DNA of 29,647 nucleotides from Pleurobrachia bachei (Eukaryota > Ctenophora > Tentaculata > Cydippida > Pleurobrachiidae): positions 52,658-82,304 of the forward strand of contig AVPN01000192.1 of the NCBI GenBank assembly GCA_000695325.1, read 5' to 3'. The first letter of the stretch is position 1. Every line of letters starts with the position of its first letter. The translations under genes were made by a program, and so were the position numbers. Of this stretch, positions 1-7,792 are shown piece after piece. The notes below the pieces were generated by a model. The model did no database searches. It was given only the letters and a program-made list of their open reading frames with translations, and had not been told where the DNA came from.

Positions 1-676
1 AAGAATCTACCTCGACCTGTCGGTCTCGGTTCATTATTGTTGTACTTAAAGCACTCGGCCTCCGGCCTCGTGCATTAAGTTGTAATAGACCATTTTAACC
101 AGTAATCTAATCATACATTGTGTATGCTGAATATATGTCGGGTGTTTTTATTGTAACTATACTGAAGAAGAGTTGAACAAGTTTTGTGTGAAAATACTGT
201 TATTTGACCAGAAAATATATCCGATTTAGTGTTTTAAATTAACACCTTTCTTGTTTTAAGTTACAATCTAAATCATTATAATTTTCTGATTTAGGTTTTC
301 CGTTAATAAAACATCTTCATCCAATAGCAAAGTAAAATATGTTGAACCGCTTTATCACCAAAACGGCAGGAATGCGGTCTCGTGTTGGCTCCATCTCTTT
401 CTACAGGTAACTGACGGACAGATATAGGGACTGACATATAGACATACAGACATACAGACAGACAGATAAGCCACAAGTCAGCAACAAAAACAGTGTAATT
501 CAAATAGATCTGACATGTTATACACGTGTTTGTACAGTGTATTGTATCACGTATTTCAATTGTTTGTTATCACAACATGACTGGCAGTGACAGACAACAT
601 GCACCGGGCACCCAATATTCATATCTCTCTAATTATCCTGCTAATTATCTCTCTAATTGTATCATGTCCTCCTCAG
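1..676. other. Upstream flank or intron of ATPAF1, no exon recognised
   Basis: No coding segment matching the N-terminal part of ATPAF1 could be found here, and no other gene is evident. The stretch holds a palindromic repeat near its left edge and a short GACATACA-type simple repeat around 430-470. The first ATPAF1 exon seen begins in mid-codon at 677, so much of this is probably intron. Confidence 0.4.
44..80. repeat. GC-rich palindrome with nested arms
   Basis: Arms acttaa (44-49) and ttaagt (75-80) enclose gcac/gtgc and then ggcc/ggcc around a tcc loop, with small mismatches between blocks. It looks like the tip of a foldback or MITE-type repeat. No target-site duplication was identified, and the element may extend left of the window. 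Confidence 0.45.
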
Positions 677-776
677 GAAGTTGGGTGGAACTCTTGGCAT
701 TGGAAGTGATATTCCCGGACACACTCTGGATAGTATTGTGAAGACTGAACTTCTCAAGGACGCTTCGGCTGAAGAG
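677..776 (+). CDS. ATPAF1: ATPAF1 exon (first visible)
   Basis: The acceptor is cctcag before 677 and the donor gtacat follows 776. The first base completes a split codon, then the exon reads KLGGTLGIGSD and HTLDSIVKTELL to AEE. It carries the start of the conserved ATP11 domain. Confidence 0.82.
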
Positions 777-1952
777 GTACATGTGTTCATTCTCATTCCC
801 AGCAGGATCCTTTTATTTTCCACCACCTTTTCAAGATGCCACTCTCACCCACTAGCCGTACCCCAAGTCCTTGACTTTTTTAGGCCCGGACTAAAATTAG
901 ATTAGTTCAAGCAGCTTTATATGCAAATTGTTACACATGTTTCACATGGCAGGTCAGTAGGGTATGGAACGAGTACCACCAGCAGAAGGAAGGCTTTGTT
1001 TGTGGTGTCATTCCCTCCATGCACTACGCAGAGATAGAGGCCAAATCTAAAACATGTCCCCGGGTAATTATATAGCGATTAAATACCAATTAACTAAATA
1101 GCTTCAGTTCAGAGACTGTGCTATGAATATTAGACAACTGATGTCGCAAAACTACACACAGTATGATTGTCTACTATTGTTCAAAGGATTATCTTCCCTG
1201 CAGTTTGTGTACGCGATCCCAAAGGATTCAGGTGGATTCGAGATGATGTACTCAGAGTTCCACCAGCACAGGGTCTCCTTCACTACACTGGAAGCGTTCA
1301 AGGTATAGATTCATCTCAAACATTCTGACACCCACTGCCGACAGTATAGACTATAGAGTATACTCTCCTGTCTTCAACTTTGTTTAAAACGTTCAAGTTC
1401 TCTAAAAACGCGTTATTCTGTACCCCACTATATTGAAGTAAAGTCCGTGATGTTCCTAGTCGGGGAGGAAATAACCTCGAGTTTCACTACGTTGACTACC
1501 AGCAGACCAAAGAGATCGTCTTGATGAGAGGGGTCTACAAGGCACCACTTACCAGTGCGGTATGTGTATTTAAGATCCGTCTTATAAACTTACCTGAGTT
1601 CAGGCATGTGTTATTGTTTTGCACACAACCCACAGGCCAAATCATTGGGTGTTGTGTCCAAAACTTTAACTCTTGCCCCAACTCCCAAGTCAAGTTCATA
1701 TAAATATATATTCCTAATTCAACCAGTTTTACTAGTGTTTCCTAATTCTATATCTCCCTCTTTCAGGAGGCCGTGTTCCTGGCAAACCAGCTGCAGATGT
1801 ACTACAGGATCGACCAGGAGAGATACAAGCTAGTTCGGACCTTCAATCACAACGCCATGTTCTTTGACTTCAACGAGCTGCTTAAAAACCTGGACTCCCC
1901 TGATGTTAAGATCCCCGCTCACAAACAATCCACATCGACATCATCGGAATAA
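677..1952 (+). CDS. ATPAF1: ATP synthase F1 complex assembly factor 1 (ATP11 family), 3' part of the gene
   Basis: This is the C-terminal part of the mitochondrial chaperone that, in the known family, binds free F1 beta subunit in the matrix and prevents its aggregation while the alpha3-beta3 hexamer forms. Five exons are visible: 677-776, 953-1063, 1204-1302, about 1460-1559, and 1767-1952 ending in TAA. Conceptual translation gives HTLDSIVKTELL, then VWNEYHQQ, CGVIPSMHYAEI, FVYAIPKDSGGFEM, EIVLMRGVY, FLANQLQMYYRID and LVRTFNH. These follow, in order, the human ATPAF1 blocks TLSSIFNIEMVK, IWQQYFAAKD, FLCALPRREGYEFF, GIVLMTAE, CIANQVQLFY and LVETFNLRP (compared from memory). All junctions are phase 0 except entry into the first visible exon, which completes a codon begun upstream. 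The N-terminal targeting region is not in view. One acceptor, near 1460, is out of phase by one base. The protein ends soon after the conserved domain with a Ser/Thr-rich tail. Confidence 0.88.
953..1063 (+). CDS. ATPAF1: ATPAF1 exon (second visible)
   Basis: Phase 0 at both ends, with acceptor ggcag and donor gtaatt. It encodes 37 residues from VSRVWNEYHQQK to KTCPR, matching the human segment IKQIWQQYFAAKD through RAQSCPT. Confidence 0.85.
1204..1302 (+). CDS. ATPAF1: ATPAF1 exon (third visible)
   Basis: Phase 0 at both ends, with acceptor ctgcag and donor gtatag. It encodes 33 residues, FVYAIPKDSGG to TTLEAFK, equivalent to the human FLCALPRREGYEFF-to-FTALINIQ segment. Confidence 0.85.
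1460..1559 (+). CDS. ATPAF1: ATPAF1 exon (fourth visible), start uncertain
   Basis: The frame RGGNNLEFHYVDYQQ then KEIVLMRGVYKAPLTSA fits the family's short loop followed by the IVLM strand, and the donor gtatgt after 1559 is good. The best acceptor (ttcctag, ending 1459) leaves one base too many: after a phase-0 exon it would read straight into a stop. An in-phase alternative acceptor ends at 1481 but drops RGGNNLE and has a poor pyrimidine tract. A one-base sequence error at 1460 would explain this most simply. Confidence 0.6.
1767..1952 (+). CDS. ATPAF1: ATPAF1 last exon
   Basis: Acceptor tttcag, phase 0. It reads EAVFLANQLQMYYRIDQE through LVRTFNHNAMFFDFNELL to a Ser/Thr-rich end STSTSSE and TAA at 1950-1952. 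It covers the last conserved block of the ATP11 domain. Confidence 0.87.
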   Translation, partial: EAVFLANQLQMYYRIDQERYKLVRTFNHNAMFFDFNELLKNLDSPDVKIPAHKQSTSTSSE

Positions 1953-2314
1953 TTGATCAGGAGATGCTTTGGATTGTTCATTGGGCATATCAGGAGCTGA
2001 TGTGATAATTTATTACTTTTTTACTCGGGAAGAGGATCAATGAACTCAAGACAATTTCAAATGAGAAATGAATCCAGGACAGTTCATTATAATATATCGG
2101 GTTGATATGAAAGCGGGACATATCAGAGCTCTGTGCGGTCAAAGAAGAAGATATTTGAGGTCACAGGTTTGTACCCCAGAGTTATTTCCACATCTATCTA
2201 AAGGGGGAAAACAGTCGTGCCTGAATCTCAGGTCCAGTGCACGGCTATTTCCCCCAAAGTAAAGCTCTGGTATCAAACCATTCGTGTCTCGATTATGATG
2301 CTAACTGACTCAAG

Positions 2315-2357
2315 GGCTGTCTGGCGCCGCAACCCCATCTGGAGCCGCCAGACAGCC
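2315..2357. repeat. Perfect 12-bp hairpin
   Basis: Arms ggctgtctggcg (2315-2326) and cgccagacagcc (2346-2357) are exact reverse complements around a 19-base loop. It is followed at once by a second, unrelated hairpin. Confidence 0.7.
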
Positions 2358-2365
2358 TAAGAAAT

Positions 2366-2407
2366 AGATCTTGCCTTTGTTTAATCCATAGGCCAAAGGC
2401 AAGATCT
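2366..2407. repeat. Perfect 13-bp hairpin
   Basis: Arms agatcttgccttt (2366-2378) and aaaggcaagatct (2395-2407) are exact reverse complements around a 16-base loop. Eight bases separate it from the preceding hairpin, so the pair forms a tandem two-stem structure. Confidence 0.7.
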
Positions 2408-3000
2408 TGTTGAGTCCAAATCGCTGCTAAATTGTTCGCTTTATTGATCGCATGTGTCCCGTTCCTTTTTAACTTTCCCGCTGGTTATATTTCTGTTTTG
2501 ATCTTCTCAGCAATTGAACACTGTCAAACTATAAGGCTGCGCCTATACGTATAGTTTGGGCATCATGGGCATTGGGCCGGTCACATTTGGAACCATTGCC
2601 AGTGCCACCTAATAACTTCGCTCTCGCATGCACAGGTGTCTATGTCACTAAGAGTCACGTATATTGTTACTCAATAAGTCACATGCGGTGTTTGGAACGG
2701 GATCCCAGGGCCAGTGAGGTGAGAGCCGAGAGGAATTTTTTGCCCAGACTCACAAGTCACAACATGTACATCCGCTTCATTATAAATTACAAGCATATCA
2801 TTTTCACAAGTCATCCCAAAAATTACTTTCAGGCAAGCCGTTGGTTTGTGTAAAGACTTGGATTAGACAGGGACTTGACGAACAGTCGGATACACTTCAG
2901 GACAGCTTCAGCTTTTAAGATAAGACAGGTTGGTGATGTTAACTAGATCTATATATTCTATAATAACATGCAAGTTTATGATGGTTTTAATTTTATCTTT

Positions 3001-3021
3001 GGGGGGGAGGGGGGGGGGCGG
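3001..3021 (+). repeat. Poly-G tract
   Basis: Seven G, an A, ten G, then CGG. It could form a G-quadruplex on the plus strand. It lies just upstream of the LINE fragment and may mark an insertion junction. Confidence 0.6.
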
Positions 3022-3028
3022 AGCTATG

Positions 3029-3104
3029 AGCTAAACTTGGAACCAGGGGTTTGAACTTATCTATAATTGATCGGACCAAAACACATTTTGCAACTCATTT
3101 ATTT
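3029..3104 (+). repeat. 75-bp direct repeat, upstream copy
   Basis: Begins agctaaacttggaaccag and ends ttttgcaactcatttatt. It matches 4229-4302 at roughly 85% with one 2-base indel, exactly 1200 bases apart over the first part. The two copies bracket the reverse-transcriptase reading frame. Confidence 0.65.
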
Positions 3105-4304
3105 AGTTCTAAAGTGACCAAAATTCGGAATCAAGTGAACGAGGAGCAGCAGCAACAATCTGATGACTTTGAGGAACCTGGTAGAACTTGTCATACAACG
3201 TGGAAGGAATTTAGGGAGGTATCTGAGGAGGAACTTGTTTCAATTGTGAAATCTATGTCAAGTAAACACTGTGACTTAGACCCGTTGCCCACTCGGGTAG
3301 TAAAGGAGTGTATACGGGAACTTGCTCCTGTGCTGACTTCGCTAGTCAACCACTCTCTTCGGCAGTCGACAGTAGCAGAGTCTCTCCAGAAGGCCATCGT
3401 GTTTCCTACTATTAAGAATGTGTATGGGGATCGGGAAGCTCTCAGTAACTACCGTCCAGTCTCGAATATACCATTCCTTTCGAAGCTCTTGGAGAAGGTA
3501 GTTCTCACGCAGCTGAATGACTACCTTGAACGTAACTCTCTTTTGGGCAAGCACCAATCTGGTTATCGTGTTGGGCACAGCTGCGAAACTCTGTTAGCCA
3601 GCATGTTTGATGATGTATTAGGCGAGATGGATAGAGGAAATGTAGTGGCTCTCATTTGTTTGGACATGAGTGCTGCATTTGACACGGTGGATCATGGAAA
3701 GTTGTTGGAGGTTTTGCAGAAACGGTTCGGAGTGGATGGTGATCCTCTTCAATGGTTTAGGAGCTACCTGAGTTCCAGATCTTTCAGAGTCTCTGTGGGT
3801 GATTGTCTTTCGGAAACCCTGGCCTTACTATGTGGAGTACCCCAGGGGTCCCTTCTCGGTCCAATCTTGTTTCTACTATACATGGAGGCTGTGCAAGATA
3901 TTGTCGAGCCTTATGGTCTTCGGATTAAGTTATATGCGGATGACTCCCAGCTCTATGTGAGTTTGGTTCCTACGGATCCTACTGGTTGGTCGGAGGCTAA
4001 GGTGGATATTGAGGAGTGTCTGGCAAAGGTAAAGCGGTGGATGGTGGGTCAGTGGTTGAAGTGCAACGAGGCTAAGACAGAATTCATTCTTCTGGGAAAA
4101 CGCAGTTCGTTAAACAAGGTAACTTTTGATCCAGTCATCAACTTTGGTGGAACAGAAATCTCCCCTATTGAATGGAGTGGAACAACTGGGAAAACCCTAG
4201 GAATTCTCTTGGATCACAACCGGCTTTTAGCTAAACTTAGAACCAAGGTCTTGAATTTATCTATTGATCAGGCCAAAAATCTCATTTTGCAACTCATTTA
4301 TTGA
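3051..4304 (+). mobile_element. LINE reverse-transcriptase fragment, CR1/L2-like (Jockey superfamily)
   Basis: An open frame of 417 codons encodes most of a non-LTR reverse transcriptase, which copies element RNA at a nicked target site. Visible motifs: the pre-RT block VSEEELVSIVKSMSSK and LDPLPTRVVKE; NYRPVSNIPFLSKLLEKVV; HQSGYRVGHSCET; the first catalytic aspartate in LDMSAAFDTVDH (residues 204 on); GVPQGS at 262-267; and catalytic YADD at 295-298. The spacing and the SxxCxLDPLPT and SNIPFLSK blocks are typical of CR1/L2-type elements. No AUG starts the frame; it opens at a TTG. The apurinic endonuclease domain expected upstream is missing, and conserved sequence fades after LGILLD, so the copy is truncated at both ends. 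I saw no 3' tail or target-site duplication. The long frame is still open, suggesting fairly recent insertion. Confidence 0.88.
4229..4302 (+). repeat. 75-bp direct repeat, downstream copy
   Basis: Partner of the repeat at 3029-3104. It spans the last codons of the reverse-transcriptase frame, but in a different reading frame from the upstream copy, so it is a nucleotide repeat and not a protein motif. Confidence 0.65.
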
Positions 4305-4514
4305 TTAATGAAGTTGATGATATTTCCCTTCAAATTTGGGCACAAAGTTTCATTTGGGGGTAGAAAAAGATGTAATTATGAAGCGTGACCCGAAGCGTCG
4401 CGCAAAAACCATTCAGCGAGTTTCGACGTCGCGTTTTCAGATTTCGATTGTATTTCAATTTGATACGTGCTTATCCTTTAGTTTAGTATCTTTCTCACCA
4501 TATTTGTCTCCTGC

Positions 4515-5330
4515 CAGGCCAATGCTCTGACCACAGTTCTCGAGAATGGGTCAGGCCAATGCTCTGACAGTTTGTCTCGCTCATATGTCGTGAGTCGTGA
4601 CCTGATGATGATCATGTCGTTAAATAACTTGCTAGTTAGATTTGGTATCTGGATTAAATTATAGTTGTAGAGTTTACAGTTTGACTTGTTGAGTCAAGCT
4701 TGACTGATTTACTGTAAGTTAGATTCTGAGAGATATTATTTCAGAAGTAAACGTCCCCTCGTCCACGTAGGTATACCATGATATAACAATGCATCCTTGA
4801 TTCGAAATTAAGGGCTTCCATGTTGTGGCGTTGTGTTTAATTTTAAATTCAATTATGCGTTATTATACTGACATTGTATCAAGATGACAAATGACAATAC
4901 TGACAATATTGACCATTCCCAAGTAAACACTAGTATAGACAGAGATAATGGAAATGAATCCGTACATGATTCATGTGTACAGATGGGAGTACTATCATTG
5001 CGACAACTGACAGTTTCGTATATCTGACAATGTCATTCATTCTGTCCGGACAGATCTTAGATCTATGAGGTCTATCTCGAGCTTTGTTAGTCCAGAGTTT
5101 GAGGGGGTCTGAGTAGATGAAAAAGAGGGAGGAAGAGAGAGATCAGAGAGAGAGAATCACTGAGTCAGGATTGAAGGGGATTGGTTTGGCAAGCATCTAG
5201 ATGAGATCTAGATGTGCTCTTGGCTCAATTCACTGAACTTCTACTCTGTCCCTCTGCTTTCAGTGTCAGATCATTGGCCTGACCCTATTCTCATTTCTTT
5301 CAAATAGAGCTGCGGTCAGAGCATCGGTCT
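4515..5330. mobile_element. Putative non-autonomous inverted-repeat element (MITE-like)
   Basis: The left end carries caggccaatgctctgac at 4515-4531 and again, as gtcaggccaatgctctgac, at 4550-4568. The right end carries the reverse complement twice, at 5265-5283 (gtcagatcattggcctgac) and 5315-5330. The spacers between motif pairs also match in inverted orientation (ccacagttct / gcagctcta and gagaatggg / gagaataggg), giving imperfect terminal inverted repeats of about 55-65 bp around some 700 bp of non-coding DNA. No transposase frame and no clear target-site duplication were seen. The same 19-base motif recurs at 29064-29082. Confidence 0.5.
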
Positions 5331-6550
5331 AATAGCTTCTCTGCTTTCCGTTATATAACGGTTGAGCTCTGCCAGGCCATCGCTTCCCAGACTGCCCTCT
5401 AACTCCAGATGTGGGATGTGGTTGTCCTCTAACCCTTTTCACAGTCATTGGTGAGGGAGGGTCGAGCAGGGTTGTGGTAATTATGAAACAAATTGGCACC
5501 CATATATCGACCTCAATAATTCTGTTGCGGGCTAAAGTTGATACCGATACGTACTGCTGCGACTCTGATATCCCAAACCGTAAATAATTGCACGTCTCGC
5601 ACTAGTTCTTGTCAAATTACAGTTCTATGATTGAAATTCTCGTGCACGTGACAAATTATTTCATGATACAGATCAAATTAGTTCTAGCTGATATATCGGT
5701 AGTGGTATGTTAGATAGGTCAGGAAGTAATTAGATGGTAGAAAATCGTACAATTTGTTGCTCCAAATCAGATATATAAACATGGATCACTTGCTAGTTTC
5801 ATATTTTCTGTTCATAGATATAAAATATTTCCTGCAGTGGAAATCTAATTAGGATCGTCCTCCATCTTCCAAGCTCTATCTCTCTATTTCATACCCTCTT
5901 CGTAACCACGAGACTTTGTTTGTTTTTCACGGCCAGACCATTGCCCGATTCTTGGAAGTTTTACAAGGCCCAAAACTTTTTTAACTTTTAAATTGTTCAT
6001 TCCCATGGCCGATTTGTTGAGAAAGAAAGATGTTCTCTCCTCTATTCTTAATTGGTGTCATTTTTGTGAAGCGTTTTTGGTGTAGCTTGCTTGCCAAGAA
6101 ATCCGCTTCGCAAGACAACAACGTGGATGTGTCAGCCCGCAATCTTCCCATATAATACTCGTTATTTATTGTCTGTTCATCTATTGTGTTCAATGTTCAT
6201 TTAATTTTATTGTATTCAATGATAATTTTAATTGTAAACTATTCCAAATATTTAATTAGAACCACTATAGACAGACTACCCCAGACCTAAGCTTGAGATG
6301 TGTCCACTCGACGGACCGTCGTCGTAACAAACAAACGAACAGGCCTACCTGCACAGCCACCCAAGCTTGAAAATATGCCCCCTAACTTGTCATGTTGCCT
6401 ATTCGCAAGATAACTGCAAGGTCCTCACGGGGCGGAGATGCGAAGAGTGCAACCGACCTTTAACCGTGAGGGCTGCGTAAGTGTCTTGCAAGCACAATGA
6501 CGGACTGACATTAAGAATGGAGTGATATTAACCGACCACAATACAATGAC
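5331..6550. other. Intergenic spacer
   Basis: No gene recognised. Minor palindromes occur, such as cgacgg/ccgtcg near 6313 and ctcacgg/ccgtgag around 6425-6472, which may belong to short repeats. Confidence 0.4.
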
Positions 6551-6638
6551 AGACGCTATGACGAGGTTGCAATGTCGTTCTGCCCTACGGGGCAGAGTTT
6601 GGCACGCTATAACCTATCTGCACCACCACCACCACCAC
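6551..6638 (+). repeat. Short interspersed repeat with (CAC)n tail, copy 1
   Basis: It runs from agacgctatgacgaggttgc through a small stem (tgcc ctac ggggca) and gtttggcacgctataacc to a CAC repeat. The last part, from ggggcagag to the CAC tail, is identical at 7452-7502, and the whole unit is present in reverse orientation and diverged at 25459-25540 with a CA tail. The family is unidentified; a microsatellite-ended SINE or MITE is possible. Confidence 0.6.
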
Positions 6639-6643
6639 AGAGC

Positions 6644-7450
6644 TAAAGTAAAGAATAGTCGATAACAGTCGATAAATCGAGGCTTTCATAGAAAAATGAT
6701 GTAAGGTGCGTTGAAGCTCACACCGTGTCGGAAAAGTTAGACTGAAAAATACGACATTTTCACCGTAGCCACCCCAAATATTATCCAATCGATGTGAAAC
6801 TTTGTCAGTATGTGCATCTTGATGTCCCTTGGCCAGGGGCTCTCAGTAAACGGATTGGCGAGATCAGAACTGAGTGTTAACTGGAAGCCATAACTTTTAC
6901 GAAGTTTTTCGTCGATTTTGTGAAATTCACAAAAGGCGAACAAGAAAAATTTTCGTTGAAATTTAAAGTTTAATACTGCGCGCGCAGACCGAAGTTAGCG
7001 CGGCACATTTTGCAGTTAACTTAATTGTAAACCGCCGCGGCCGTAGAGCAAGTGTTCTTGACATTTCCGTTACTACATGCACCAGTCATTTGCACGTGAC
7101 ACATACCTCAAGCTCAACCCAGAGAGTTTAGGTTCAAATAAAACACTCCTATTCAATTCAGTAAGACATTATTGTAGCAATGACAAGTCAATATGTACAC
7201 TAAATCTAATACTTCGGACCTTGAGCTTGGACTCCAATTTAAGTGTCACTCATGTGTACCGCAAATCGCAATTGTACCGCTAAATACCCCATGAGTCATG
7301 ATAATTCTGCAAAATCAGGTAACAAATCAGCCACCATGCTTCTCATTTTGTTTTTCCGTTCCTCCCCTTCCCTCTCTCGACGCAGGACGGGAGTTACCCT
7401 GCTCCATGCTCGGAGGTGGTGGACTTTCGTGTTCCTGAAAGAGAGATCAG
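6644..7450. other. Intergenic spacer
   Basis: No gene recognised. A CG-rich patch (gcgcgcgcagaccg near 6980 and cgccgcggccg near 7033) stands out from the AT-rich surroundings. Confidence 0.4.
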
Positions 7451-7451
7451 G

Positions 7452-7502
7452 GGGGCAGAGTTTGGCACGCTATAACCTATCTGCACCACCACCACCACCA
7501 CT
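7452..7502 (+). repeat. Short interspersed repeat with (CAC)n tail, copy 2 (truncated)
   Basis: Identical to the 3' half of the copy at 6551-6638, from ggggcagag through cacgctataacctatctg to the CAC run. The 5' half is absent, as expected of a 5'-truncated retroposed copy. Confidence 0.6.
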
Positions 7503-7748
7503 CGTTATTTATCTTAAACACATGAGACATGGTCTTCTTGGCCGGTTTATTTTGTCATGCTGAATTTCATATTCTCCACTTCAAAAATATTCGTTCCATG
7601 TTTTGTTGGAACATGTTCTGGATTCGTTCTTGTTAACTTTCTTCTCATGTAATGTCCTCAATCTTGTTTCTAGAGAAGTTTTTTCCCCGTCAACATGTTT
7701 TCGATATTGATCGATTGCTTTGTATCCTAGGCAAGAACCTGTTCTCTA

Positions 7749-7792
<44 letters not shown>

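Larger units (their letters stand above)
1953..3000. other. Intergenic, 3' of ATPAF1
   Basis: Presumed 3' UTR and spacer. I saw no AATAAA close behind the ATPAF1 stop. Apart from the hairpin pair at 2315-2407 and a small stem around 2526-2557 (aaactata / tatagttt), nothing is recognisable, and open frames here are short and without family resemblance. Confidence 0.5.

Noticed and set aside
7243-7563. 106-codon open frame
   Set aside because: Passes through the CAC-tail repeat and has low-complexity composition; no conserved motif.
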